NCBI GenBank assembly: GCA_037953625.1
Contig: CM075650.1
Coordinates: 18,667,501 to 18,731,500 of the forward strand
Length of the DNA: 64,000 bases
Source of the DNA: Crotalaria pallida
Taxonomy: Eukaryota; Streptophyta; Magnoliopsida; Fabales; Fabaceae
Reading direction: 5' to 3'
The translations under genes and the position numbers were made by a program. Below, one piece after another: positions 46,435 to 58,723 of this stretch (position 1 is the stretch's first letter; each line of letters starts with the position of its first letter). The notes under the pieces are model-generated. The model did no database searches. It had not been told where the DNA came from and saw only the letters and a list, made by a program, of their open reading frames with translations.

Positions 46435-48732
46435 TTGGAACCTCCCATCATGGAGAACACATCAGAGGGAGATGAGAACATCAATTTGATTCATTTGAAC
46501 AATGTTGACGATTTTGCAAAGGTTGATTTCGACAGTTTGTCCTTTGAGACTATTACCAAGTATAGCTTTCTGAACATTGATGTTGCTTACCAGTTCTACA
46601 ATCACCATGCTCAACTTAAAGGTTTTAGTATCATGAAGCACTGGAGTGGTAAAAACAAGAAAGGTTAGTTATCATCAAAGTCGTATGTATGTTCAAGGCA
46701 GGGATTGCGAGATTCAAAGTGGGTTTATATGGTGAATCAGGAGAAGCTACCAAGGGGTATTTCACGTTGCCAGTGCAAAGCGGAGATGCGTATTTATTTG
46801 CTGGCATTGGTGGCAGATGGGTGGTCGGATATTTCTATGATATGCACAACCACTCGCTGTTGGCTGAATTTGGCCGAATCCATCAATCACAGTGCAAGAT
46901 CTCGGACGCTGACTTGGAGGAGGTGAAAGCTATGAAGAAGGTTGGTATCAAAACATCGCATTGTTATGCTCATATTGCTGAACGTGTGGTAGGGTATCAT
47001 AGGGTAGGTTTCAGTCAGAAAGCCTTGTACAATAGGCTCCTAAGGTCAACCAGGAGCAAAGAGGGCGATGCCAATGATGCTTTGATGTATATGCGGACAT
47101 TGTCGAAGACAGACCCCGGATTTTTTTGGAAGCACCGAACCAACGACGATGGGTGTTTGCTACATTTATTTTGGTGTGACGGTACCTCTCGTGTTGATTA
47201 TGAAGCCTTCGATGATGTTCTGGCATTTGATGCAACATACGGGAAAAACAAATACAAGTGTCCCGTGGTGGTCTTCTCTAGTGTTAACCATCACCTTCAG
47301 ACTGTGGTGTTTGCTACAACAATTGTGTCAAATGAACAAGAAGTTACATACGTGTGGTTGTTGGACCAGCTTATGGAAGCAATGAATGGTAAGACTCCAA
47401 AGTATGTTATAACCGATGGTGCGAATTCCATGCGGAATGCTATTAGCTTGGTATTTCCACAGGCACACCATAGGTTATGTGCCTGACATTTGGTTAAAAA
47501 TGCCGGGAAAAAGGTTCATAATTCAAAATTCTTTAAAGGCTTTAAGCAATGCATGTTCTCTGATTTTGATGTCAATGTTTTTGAGAAGAGGTGGGAGTTA
47601 CTCCTTGATGGTTGTGGGTTGGAGAACAATGGTTGGGTTAAAGCAACTTATGCAAAGAAGGAATATGTGGGCAACTGCGTATATGAAAGGATTATTTTTT
47701 GATGGCTTAAGAACCACCTCAAGATGTGAGGCCTTGCATGCTCAAATGCGCAGGTACGTAGCTTCACGCCACAACCTATGTGAATTTATTGAACAACTTG
47801 AGTGATGTTGGGAGTTGATGCGTTACAACGAATTACGAGCTGACTTTAGAACCCTAGATACCCAACCTGTTCTTCTTAGTCCTTATAAGTTGTTGGAGAA
47901 GTCAGCCGCAAATATTTACACAAGGGAGGTTTTTGAGCTTGTTCAACGGTTGTTATTTATCTCTGCCGAGTACAAGGTGCTTGAGTGGAGGGAGACATTG
48001 AGCCGTTTCATTTTTGTGGTTATTAAAAACCCAAATGAAATTGGAAGATGGCATGTGACATTCATGCCTGTGCAGTCAAAGTTTTTGTGTGCTTGCAAGA
48101 GGATGGAAACCTTTGCTTTGCCATGTGTGCACATTTTAGCCGTTCTTATACATATGAACATCACTGAATTACTTGACAGCATTGTGCTAGACCGATGGAG
48201 CATGAGAGCCAAGGAATTTGTAGGATTAAAAGCAAAAAGTTCAAGAGAAGATGATCCTAGTGTTGTTACGTCTAGGTACACATGCCTAATGAACTTATGT
48301 AGGAGCATGTGTGCATCATATTCCTTATCTGTTCCAAAGTTTATTGAAATGAGGGATAAGTTAATTGTGGAAATTGAGAGGTCCAATGCAATAGATGCGG
48401 ATGCAAATATTGGTGATGCTACTTGTAGTAGTGAAAGAGTACAAGACCCATCTTCTAATTGTTCACGTAAGAAATCAACAAAGCGTTGCTCTGTATGTCA
48501 TGTGCGGGGTCACAACAAAAGGAGCTGTCCTGAATTGTATAATAATGATGTCTTCGCTGATGAGCATCTAGATGATATATCGCCACGGTTGGATGTTGAC
48601 GCTGCCGAAAGAACCTCGGTTGTGGAGGATGATAGTGATGATTTTAGTAGCGATGATTTTAGTGACGTTGATTATGAAGAAGTAGATGAAGGCGAATACA
48701 TGGAGTACAGTGAAGAAGATGAAGACCATTAG
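46435..48732 (+). pseudogene. FAR1-type Mutator (MULE) transposase, disrupted
   Basis: Domains in order are a FAR1-type DNA-binding region (about 46580-46820; AYQFYNHHAQLKGF), a linker, a MULE transposase core (about 47150-47490; VLAFDATYGKNKYKCPVVVF with the first catalytic Asp, then ITDGANSM with a second), a SWIM zinc finger (about 48085-48130; CACKRMETFALPCVHILAVL) and a C-terminal CCHC knuckle (about 48490-48530; CSVCHVRGHNKRSC) with an acidic tail. The frame is broken by TAG at 46666-46668, a shift near 46805, TGA at 47485-47487 (a Trp position in relatives), a shift near 47695 and TGA at 47803-47805. The terminal CCHC knuckle favours a MuDR-like transposase over a domesticated FRS gene. 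It cannot make full-length protein. Confidence 0.85.
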
Positions 48733-50356
48733 AATGCTTTTGATGAGGTATGATAATAGTATAATTAGTATAATTTCTTACGTTATCGTTTTATTTTGAT
48801 TTGTTATCATGATTACAGTTGTTCATAAATTTACATTTGCTTGTTGCTAGGTGGAGGACTAAGTCATTGTCGAATTTGTGTTGGTGTGAATGCTTTTTCG
48901 TCTTGGGGAGCTTGCTTTAAGGAGAAGTTTTTGTCTTTTTTTTTTATTGAGTTGCAATTTTATTGATTAAAGAAGAATTTTATCTGCATTTTTTTTTTAT
49001 TTAGTTGCATTTTGTTGGTGTTGGACTAGCACTTATGACAGGTTGTATCACCTATGAGTTGGTGGTTGGACCTATATTTTTGCCTTTTATTTTTAAGGAT
49101 TCTTATTTTAATTTTAATGTGGTGCATGTGATGACAGGGTTGGTACCTATTATTTTATGTTAAATTCCATTGAATTTGTTAAATCTATCAATTATGGTGT
49201 GGAGGTGGCCGTGAAGTATGTGCACAGTTATACAGATTGGGTCTATTGACTTTTTGGGATATTATGTAGTGTTCGTCAAAAATAATGTAGGATGCAATAT
49301 TGTGTCTTTAATTATTTTGATGTTACTAATGAAGTAGGTAATGGACAAATTTTTTTATAAAATAGGAAGTTGTCTCGTTTTTAGGTCCACAAATGCAGAC
49401 TTAACGGTAGAATTATCAAACATGAGTTTTATAGTGCTTTTTAATCTTCTCGCCAGTATTTGATATATTGATGCAATATTGATCAAACATACGTGCATGA
49501 AATTGTGATTCCGAAAGAGAACGTCACCCCATCAATAGGAAATTACCAAAGAAAGATAGTTGTCACCCCCACAAAGCAAGAGACCAAAAAACCGCCCACA
49601 CAGAAAATTTAGTTATCTTGAAATTGAATTTTAAGCTTATTAATCATCATTTTATATGGACCTCTATATGATAATTCCATAAATTTTTTCCAAATTCCAA
49701 ATTCATACAGCTCTGATAATGTAAAGTTTTCTCCTTAACTACATCAATTTAGTAATGGATCAAAAGGTGACAATTGGGTAAAGAATCAAAAACATGCTTA
49801 TTTTTTATTCTGAAATTTTTTGGACGATTTAGACTTGTAATTATTAATTGACGATCCATATTATAAATTCCTTAGCTTATACACTAGATGTAATTAAAAA
49901 ATAAGAATTGAAAGTTTTCATTAAAATTGATCATAAGTATTTCGATTCAGTCTTTTTCTTCTATAGTTGAGTTTTTTTTACTCTATTGGCATCCTACAAG
50001 AACCTTATACACTTTTTTGGCTCTACCACTTTTGTGGGATTTATGATCGAGTAACAGACATGAATAGAAAAAAAAAGCAAACACAAGAAATTAGGCAATA
50101 ATTTTTTAACATAATAAGAAGGAAGGATTGTTTTTAACATAACCAAAATAATCAGAATACCAATTTAACACAACCAAAATAATCAAAATACCAATTAGGC
50201 AATAACTAAAAAGGAACGAGTGATTTGCATCCCATTGTCTTAAATTGGGCATGCCAAAAACAGTAACACAAAATCCAAGATAATTTTAAAATAATAATAA
50301 TGCATCTAGCTAATATAGTTGCATTCATCCCAAAAAAATTCCAACTAAAACCATCT
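48733..50356. other. Spacer between two convergent MULE-associated genes
   Basis: AT-rich with no coding signal recognised; it holds the 3' ends of the transposase gene (plus) and the protease-like gene (minus). Confidence 0.4.
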
Positions 50357-52172
50357 TTATATAGAATTTCCCTTCAATTTCATGATTGTCTCGTTTGCAA
50401 GCGACTTTAGTTCAGGGCCTACTTTGTTAATAGATGATAATAGTAGCTTCATTGCAAGCGACATTCTTGCCACATTCTCATCAAGATGCATGAAAGGGGA
50501 GATTAGTTGGCGGATGAAACAATTTATAATGGTAGCGTCGTTCGATGCATATATGATTAAAGAAAGATACCTACCGAACCAAAAACATGAGGATGAAAGC
50601 ATTCTTGCATGGAGATCCAGTCCAAAACATATAGTGCAGAATGCATACTACGTACAAAAATTAAAGTAATATTACCCAAGACATTCAGGTCATATATTAT
50701 TGTTGAACAGATACTGAACAAAATTGGTATACATAAATTAACACATACCTGTTACCGCATTCAGGAACACCAGATCCCGTTGAAATTGGCCAATCTCTGA
50801 TATCTGGCTTTGTATCGCCAATTCTTTCATAAGCAGATCCTAGTGGCAATATTTTGGATATGCAATCGGCATACGAGGATGAGATAGTATCAATTACAAC
50901 AAAACATGATGTGTTCAGATTACATATCCGTAACAAATAAATTAGTTTAAGTGTCATACCAGAAGCCATATACTAGTTTTCCTATAATTTGACTTTCCGT
51001 GAGCCTGAAAAATGTCCAAGTAATACAAAATTTGCTGTACAAAAGAGATAACAGCTAGCCACCAATGACTATTATTCTCCTCGTATATAGGTATAAATAT
51101 CTATGTAGCACAAAAAAATAATAAGAAATCCGTTAAAATTGCACAAATGTTACCCAAATATTTGAAAAATTAATAAAGATGCATACAAATTCCAAGTATT
51201 CTGAATGGGGCATCCACTCATCAATAATTTCTTCACGATGGCCCAGTTATCAAGCTTTCCTTCAAGAACATCACCCTGCATAGCATTAACAATATCAGGA
51301 CAGTTTCGATTGACATAATGTGACATGCAACACAATAGAATCATATAAAAGTTACAGAGAATGAGGGAGACAATGTCCATGTAATAACTTTTTTTTTCAT
51401 CCCTTTGATTTATAGTGAAAATCCAGCAAATGAGCAGCATAATCTATCAAAGGTAATCAACTCGCACATAAATTATGATAAGTTACAAACACAAACAATT
51501 TCCTTTTTGTAATTCATTTACGTAACACTGAACAAAAATAAAGGTATTTATATGCGGTTTAAAAATGTACAGATATACCTCCTGAGCGATTTCATTCCCG
51601 GGAGTGAGACACTGAATATGCTTACGCGTGACTTCCATACCACCACATCTGAAAAAGATTTCACTGCATACCATGGTCAAGAAGGCATCATTTAGTTAGA
51701 ACATTTAAACACTGGTAAATATATACGGAATGACAAAATACCTATTACTCATCTTTTGTCCAAAGGCATAGTATGTAACCTTCTGCTCCGTGTCATTCAG
51801 AGTCATCTCAGGGGTGATCATGAAATTCATCTTAGCTTTCTACGTTAGTATAGCATATAAATAAAAAAGAATAAATAAGGGAAAGACATACTAATTTATG
51901 TTGTAAGCGTGAGTAGTAACCTTTGGAATAGCAGTTGGACTGTAAGCGAATCCACCACTGCCCTTCAGAACTGGACTTAGTGCTTGGCTGGACGAACCCT
52001 GGCTGTAGACGTTCAATTGCCGATATTGGTTTCTAAAGTCTGGTTTTGGTGTCTTCACAAGCCTTATTTCAATCCCCCATGAGTTGAATAGTTGCTTTGA
52101 AAGAGATTTTTTCAGAGTAGAATGAGACCCAAGTCCAGCAGGTGTTTCTTCAGCAACATTTCGTCTCCCACT
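50357..52172 (-). pseudogene. Ulp1/C48-like cysteine protease gene with multiple exons, probably MULE-borne
   Basis: Minus-strand exon-like blocks with GT/AG borders include about 51921-52172, 51742-51830 (MNFMITPEMTLNDTEQKVTY), 51579-51648 (CGGMEVTRKHIQCLTPGNEI), one near 51200-51285, about 50757-50935 (FVVIDTISSSYADCI, then GVPECGN), about 50585-50650 (ALYVLDWISMQECF) and 50357-50480. The series resembles the Ulp1-type peptidase domain (SUMO protease fold) carried by Kaonashi-type MULEs: the entry motif 'R..I.CL.PG.E', the Val-Val-Asp strand and the block preceding a C-terminal helix. The usual Asp-Cys-Gly at the active site reads His-Ser-Ala at the start of the penultimate exon, so the catalytic Cys seems lost. 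Exon borders are my reading and could shift; expression is unknown. Confidence 0.55.
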
Positions 52173-52885
52173 TTCAATCGAAGAAAAAATTGCTCAATAC
52201 ACAAGGTAAAAAAGGTTCCCTTATATTTATTTTTTATTTTTTATTTTGGCTTTTGTTCATAGAGCCATTCTTACACCGCAAATTCCATGAATTTTTTCCT
52301 GTGTTCGTACATTCTTAAACTGCACTTCCATGGCTTTTGTTCATACGTATTTCTTTTTCTTTTTTCCTTTGTCATCTCTTTATTATTTTCCCTGTGTTCT
52401 AATTATTTATTTATTTTTTAAATTCCGTGTATTCATGTTGTGCTTTGGAGTCAAACTTATTGAACTTTTTTACACCTTGTATTCAGTTATGCACTTGTTT
52501 CATGCACTTGTTTTCACTTATGTAATTGTTTTTTATTTATTTTTTTCGTTGTATTCAAGATGTTATACTTATTTCTTTTTTTTTAAATTCCGTGTTTTGG
52601 GTTCTATTTCCCAAATATTGCACTTGTTTTCAGATAATGCACTTGTTTCATGTTGTGATTTGGGGTCCAACTTATTGAATTTTTTTACACTCTGCCATTG
52701 TACTTGCCACAAGACTTTGTTAGTGTTATGAAGCAACATTCATGTCTAATTAATGTGGCGATACTCATGTACCATTATGCTTATCTTTTTAATATGATGT
52801 TATGCTGCAATAGAATTTTTTTTATTATTGCTTATTGCTTATTAAATAAAGTGAGTGTCATGATGCACAGTACATATGAGCAAAA
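52173..52885. other. T-rich spacer
   Basis: Phe/Tyr-rich frames (for example 52330-52731) reflect T-rich composition. No gene recognised. It may hold promoters for the flanking divergent genes. Confidence 0.4.
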
Positions 52886-53345
52886 ATGAATTCCACAAAT
52901 TGCTCTAGCAATGTTGACTCACGCAAACAATGTTCAATTTGTGGTGGTGTTTCGATCCTACTTAGGTCTAATACTCTTAAAAATCCTGGAAGAATGTTTT
53001 GGAGGTGTGTTAATTGGGAGGTAATATCACTTACCAATATTTCTTGAATTTTAGTTCACAAATTCAAATAATAATTATACTCAAGCCATTATTTGTCTTT
53101 GTAGGACGATCCTACATCTCACTATTTCAAGTGGGCTGACGGTGAAACAAGCAGTCAACCATCACAATCAAATGTTGATCTTGTCTACAAGGTCGGAACG
53201 GATTTCTGGAAAATGAAGGCAACAAAAATGAAAAAAAAAAGTTGCTGAAGAAAAAAGTAAAAAGAAGATAATGAAATGGGCTTTAATAATCATGTGGGCA
53301 ATTTCAACTTGTTGTATTTACGCTTTCTTGACAACATGCCATTGA
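52886..53345 (+). CDS. Small GRF-type zinc-finger protein with C-terminal membrane segment (possibly frameshifted)
   Basis: Exon 1 (52886-53020, 45 codons) and exon 2 (from 53105) have a GTAATA donor and a TTTGTAG acceptor. The protein has the GRF zinc-finger pattern: CSICGG, then a GRMFWRCVNW block, then DDPTSHYFKWAD. GRF fingers bind nucleic acid. After a basic stretch, an A10 run at 53231-53240 puts the literal frame into a stop (about 53246-53248). The next frame continues with a Lys-rich segment and a hydrophobic stretch (WALIIMWAISTCCIYAFL) to TGA at about 53343, the usual layout of small plant GRF proteins with a C-terminal transmembrane helix. This is either a one-base homopolymer error or a recent frameshift. 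Confidence 0.65.
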
Positions 53346-53814
53346 GTACTGTTATGTGGTGCAACGTTTATTGTGGTGCCGGAAGTCAATGCCACACCCG
53401 TGGTGCCATTATATGAAACGGTTGGATTTTGGGTGTATATCTTCAACAGTTGAGATTTGGTACTCATTATACACCAACCGGTTGTTGATATTTTTGTGGT
53501 TTCCTGTTATTTTTTTACCTTTCGTTATATATTGATCTCGTTGAACGGAGACTCCGTTATAATATTACCCTTTTGTCCGTTTGTGGCATTGTAACTTTTA
53601 CGGGATCAATGTGGTTCTGACACACTCACCTTTTTCCACTTACTTTTATTCATATGCACATGCACAAGGACTGAATGCAGATGCTTAATGTTTTCTATTC
53701 ACCTACTAATTTGTTTAGTATTTATGTGTTTATTTAATAAAAACACATGAATTAAGCGTAGTTGTAGGTGATAGTTAACTCTAAAAGGCTCACTGCTTTG
53801 TATTTTTTAGTGTT
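53346..53814. other. Spacer; nothing recognised
   Basis: It includes 3' UTR candidates for the GRF gene but no element ends. Confidence 0.35.
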
Positions 53815-53816
53815 TA

Positions 53817-54100
53817 CTCTCCCCGGCTTGAAATATATGCTACAAAAAACATACCTCTCTTGGTTTAAAATATAAGGAAAACTAAGCAATTTTCTTAAAT
53901 TTTATTTCATTCTCAAAGCCACTTTCCAAAAACATTCCTACAAAATTGTTATCATATTTAATTTTTGTTTCATACCCAATGCAACTTTCCTAAAATACCT
54001 TTTTTTGTTTTATAAATTTGAGAAAATTAAATACAATAAACTAACCTCCTTAATAAACGTAAAATTAGTTGGTTTTGCTTATTTTTCGGGCTGGAGGGAG
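53817..54100. mobile_element. Stowaway-like MITE
   Basis: The right end CTGGAGGGAG|TA and left end TA|CTCTCCCCGGCTTG resemble the CTCCCTCC termini of Stowaway (Tc1/mariner) MITEs with a TA target. The body is AT-rich and noncoding, and the termini are degenerate. Confidence 0.5.
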
Positions 54101-54974
54101 TACTGCTTAATTTTTTATGGAAATCTTGTTTTTTTAGTTAAATTAAAATAATGTTTTTTTTCGAAATTTTTGTTATTAAAATGTAGGTTTGAAATTGAAT
54201 CATTTTTTTTTAAATATTGAATTTTTTTTCTATACCGAAACCCTTACCCTCACAAACCCTTATCATAGCCCTAACCTCAACCCTAACCATAGTGGAAGTA
54301 GTTACAAACAATTATGTTGGTTTACGTCATTAACTAACTTCCATTAGTTCGTGGATGATTACCTTAGGCATATGTTGGTAGTTACCATATATGGGTTGAC
54401 CTAATTAAGTGAGTTTGAAGAGGTTGTGGGTCATTACCTTAAGTACAAGTTGGGAGATAGCAAATAATGGTACTACCTGTTGTTGTTGACGTTGGCATGC
54501 GTCATCGGTGAGACTTACTAGGTTCCTTCTCCGAGATGTAGTCTTTTAGAGTTAAAAACAATTATTGGGGTTGACGTAGTTAATTATATTGGACCGAGCT
54601 TGGTGATCATTAGCCTAAGCACAAGTTGGGAGTTACTATGTCCCTCCCTCTAAATGTAGAGATGAAAGATTCAGAAACAATTATCGCCCTTATGGATCGT
54701 TACCTTAAATACAAGTAGAGACTTACTATGTTCCTCCTCAAATATTTTGTCTTCTTAGTTACTCTGTCATTTAAAAACAAAAATCAAATACAGTGTACGG
54801 TCATATTTGTAAAACCCTTTTGGAGTTTTTTTGTTCGTACTATTTATGAGATTTAGAAACAATTATCGCCCTTATGGATCGTTGTCTTAAGCATAAGTTG
54901 GGATTTACTATGTTCATCCTTATTAGTCACTCTGGAGAGATAAAATATGTTGTCTTATTAGTGACTCTTTTATA
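54101..54974. other. Intergenic with a direct-repeat phrase
   Basis: 'AACAATTATCGCCCTTATGG' occurs twice (about 54676 and 54854), and related 'AAGTTGGGA' phrases recur, indicating a decayed dispersed duplication. No gene is seen. Confidence 0.45.
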
Positions 54975-55090
54975 CTCCCTCCGTTCCTTATTATAAGGCA
55001 CCATTTTGGTCGAATTGATCTCATTTTGGTTTTAGAATATCGACGTAGTATTAAAGAGTTTATTCCAAATACACCCCTCATAATTGCATA
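54975..55090. mobile_element. Stowaway-type terminus without partner
   Basis: CTCCCTCCGTTCC following TA at 54973-54974 is a canonical Stowaway left end, but no matching right end is found within about 600 bp, so this is a truncated copy. Confidence 0.4.
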
Positions 55091-56735
55091 TGGGTGATAG
55101 GATAATAATTATAATAGGGGTAACTTTGGAATGACAAAATATATTTTGATAAATTTTAGTTTAATAATTATTTTTCTTTATTTGCGTGAATTAGATAAAA
55201 GTTAGTTATATCAAGTTTGTTTTTTCCACATGGTTTTGTAAGTAAAAGATAATGTGATTTTTTGTCCCATGGTTTTTCCACATCACTCGGTATAATGTGA
55301 TTGCACTTGTTAAGGAATAGAAAATAGGTAAATAAGTATTGGAAAACTAAGTTTAACGGTTTACGAAACCCTAAATTTACTATTTTCACTGCAAAATAAC
55401 TACTTTAAGTTGGTTGAACTGATTAGCATTTTCCATTTTTTTAGAAATAGTAACCAAAATACATGGTTGTTGCTATATTGGTGTATTGTCGTATTATGAT
55501 TATAGTACTTATGTAATGGAAGTTGAACAGTTAACTCTTGATTAAAACTATTTATTTTATGGAATTTAAACAGTTTACTCTTGAAGAATTGTTTCTAGAA
55601 TTTAATTTTTTTTTAAATTTGTAAGGAAAGCCTTGGATTTTAAAAATTGTTATTTAAAGTAAAAAGATAAATAAAAATAATAATACGTGAATTAAAGAAG
55701 TTATTCAGAAACTTGTTTAAAGGTTTTTAATGGCTTTAGTTGAAATCTATTATTTGTTAAATATTACTATTATTCAACTTTAAAATTACAACTATGATAA
55801 AATTACAAGTATTATTCACCTTTAAAATTACAACTATGTGGGAATTACAACTTTTAAAAAAAAAAATAATAGTCTCTTAAAATTTACAACTGAAGAAACC
55901 GGAGTTTATTTATCTTTATTGTAAAATTACAACATTAAAACAAAACTAATAATGAATCATTCATTTCTTATTCTGCACTTTAGTACTAGTAGTTGTTTAT
56001 TTGAATTTTAACAGCAATGGAAAGTTACATGCAGTGATCCACGTTTCATTCATTGAACCCAATTGACTTTTTGTTGCCCACGTTGTATGCATGCACTCAT
56101 CCACGTTCAGAACACTGAACACATATCCAATACAATTCATTCATTACCAATACAAATAAATATCTCCCTCATTAAATATAAGATCATTTTGACAATTTTA
56201 TTTTGTAGTTTTACTAACCCTTAGTTAATTAAACTTTTACCAATATTTTAATGATCAATATTTAATTAAATTTTTACACCAAAATCCATATTTATTTAAC
56301 ACTTTTTAGCAGTAATTTTGAAAATAGACATAAAAGTTAACAAATTTATTAAAAAAAATTCTAGAAGTGTCATTTTTTTTTGCCATTGAAAAATTAATTT
56401 TTTTTTAACTAAATACAAATACAGTAAGAGTTGAAATGAAGTACTGAAACAGTTCAATTTAATTTAATAAAAAAAATTTCAACGTCCAGCCAAAACGTTT
56501 TTTGCTTAGTTCCACATTTCAATAATGATGGATGAACTATTATATTGCTTCGTTATGCGTCCAGTGCAGTAATATATATTAATACTTTTTTTATTTTCAT
56601 AAAATTAATATATATATATATATATATATATACTAGTTCTCTTCTGCTCAGTCATTTCCATTATTTTATTTCACTTCCTTGTACTAGTTCTCTTCTACAT
56701 ACAGTTTAGTTTTTTTTCGTCGTAACAAAGGAGTA
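55091..56735. other. AT-rich intergenic
   Basis: No gene recognised. A (TA)n run lies at about 56609-56630. 'CTCCCTCATTAAATATAAG' near 56165 is another possible decayed MITE end. Confidence 0.4.
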
Positions 56736-56745
56736 TTGAAGTAAT

Positions 56746-57190
56746 ATGGCTGTCCATGAATACCTGGATAATATTCCAATGATTAATTACCAAACAAAGG
56801 TAAGAGATATTAACGTAATTTTCATCATTTGTGTTTTAATCTGTGGTAACAAACGTTTATTTAATAATTTTTATGTTCTATATTATGGATTGTTTTTTTT
56901 AATTTTTTTCCAGTCATTCCTAGATGTGAGGAAGTATTTTACGTTGGACTTTGGGCACGAAATAGGGTCATTGGGTTTGCCAGTGTCCTGACGGGGATGT
57001 TGTGAGATTATTATTTGTCCAACGTGAAATTGATAAAGCTTATGTCGGTGGTCCTGCTTGGGAAGATTTGCGACTTTGATTCGGCATTAGAGATGGGAAC
57101 ATAGTTGATTTTTACTATTTAGGGAACCAAAGGTTTAAATTTACTCTTGATCAGTGGGATGGAACTTATTATCCATCTCTTACTTAGTAG
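56746..57190 (+). pseudogene. Unidentified two-exon small gene, probably broken
   Basis: MAVHEYLDNIPMINYQTK ends at an AAG|GTAAGA donor (56799). A TTTTCCAG acceptor (about 56913) opens exon 2, whose literal frame stops at about 56991. Further on, another frame reads CPDGDVVRLLFVQREIDKAY and, after one stop, DGNIVDFYYLGNQRFKFTLD. That resembles part of a compact beta-rich domain (B3-like is a guess). Alternation of frames suggests decay. I do not recognise the family. Confidence 0.35.
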
Positions 57191-58650
57191 GATGTTTTTG
57201 ATTATTAGGTTTTAAACTTTGTAAATTCCATTGCCTATGTTATTTACTGTTTTTGAATATTACCCGTCTGTTCATGATATTTGGGGTTCATGAGTTAAAC
57301 TGCACTGTTCAACTTCTAATTTATAATATTCATTGTTTTTGCTTCTTTTCTTTTAAAATTTGTTTATAATATTTGGGTTTTTTTTTTATGATATTTGGTG
57401 TTTTTGCTGTTTTACTTCCAATTTATATTATTGCATGTAACTTCTCCAATTTATAATATTTGGAGATGTTAATCTGTACATGTAAATTTTTTAATACTCC
57501 TAAAGTTGTTAACGTCAATTGTAAATTTAATAATAATTTAAGCAATTTATTTGTTTAATTTTTTATTTTATAAACATAATTGAATCAATTTTAATATAAA
57601 CATTTACAAATTATTATTAAATCATATAAGAGTAGTTAACTATATAGTGATTTATATTAACCTAAGTTTATATAGCGTGACCTAAAGGTTCATTTAAAAT
57701 CATATATGACGTGGTAACCTAAGTTTATATAGCGCGACCTAAAGGTTCATTTAAAAAAAAATTAGAAACTGGAAGGTGAACCCTAATAGCGTGCATGTAT
57801 GCAAAAAAAAAAAAGGAATTTGTTTTTCCTTGCGTCGTGCCAAATGAAATCTATATAGCAAATGAATGTTGTATATTAGCTGGATAAATTACGCGAATTG
57901 AAATTTTTAGTATAAATATAAAATTATGGCTTAAGATTAATCATTTCATACAATACACATTTGATACCTAAATGTTAAACGTAAACCCTAAACTTAAAAA
58001 CGTGATATTATAATTTGTGTTTAAGATTAGACATTTCATAGATACGGTATAAAAATAAGAACGTCAAAAGTGAAACGTAAGCTCTATCGCTTAAAATAAG
58101 TCATTTTAAAATTTGTGGTTTAAGTTAAAGTAAGGCAAATACTCCTTCAGGTCCTATTTATAATACTTTCATAGTTTTTTTGTTCATTTTTATAGCCCAC
58201 CACCCCCCTTGTTATTGCATTTATTTATTGTTCTACCTACCAATTTTTTTTGGGTTATATTTATAGCCCTCCCCCCTTGTTACTTGCCATCGCTTAAGTA
58301 GATTCTTAAATAATTGAAATGAAACAAATCTATGAATACAAATATAATAATAAGTTAAAAAAAACAAAACTGGAGGGAAATAAAAGTACGTGACCGAAAA
58401 AATTTGTTGCATGCATTCATGAGCTCTCCCGACTCGTTTGGTTTAGCAATATCATTAAAGAAAAAGGTATGTGGACGTTAACAAAATAAATTATATGGTG
58501 TGTGTTCATGTTTTAATTTAATTGTGCACGTTGTGAGTTAAATTTTTGGCAGCAGTTTGGTGTGTTTATTATTATTGGCAGGAGGTTGGTGTATTTCAAA
58601 TTATTTATTTGAAGTTAGGTGACTATATTAATGGAGTAGGAGGAGGTTTA
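57191..58650. other. AT-rich intergenic with a local duplication
   Basis: 'TAACCTAAGTTTATATAGCG' followed by 'GACCTAAAGGTTCATTTAAA' occurs at about 57658-57697 and again at 57714-57753. Otherwise nothing is recognised. Confidence 0.5.
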
Positions 58651-58657
58651 TGAGGTT

Positions 58658-58664
58658 TATATAA
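58658..58664 (+). promoter_or_regulatory. TATA box of the viroplasmin-domain gene
   Basis: TATATAA 60 bp upstream of the ATG at 58724, with an A/C-rich leader (ACCAAAACACAACACTC) between, a normal plant core-promoter layout. Confidence 0.6.
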
Positions 58665-58723
58665 GGGTCATAGTTCATGTACTCTTTCTTCCTACCAAAA
58701 CACAACACTCAGAGGTATCCTTA

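Noticed and set aside
47943..48386. 147-codon minus-strand frame
   Set aside because: Antisense of the conserved SWIM region of the transposase.
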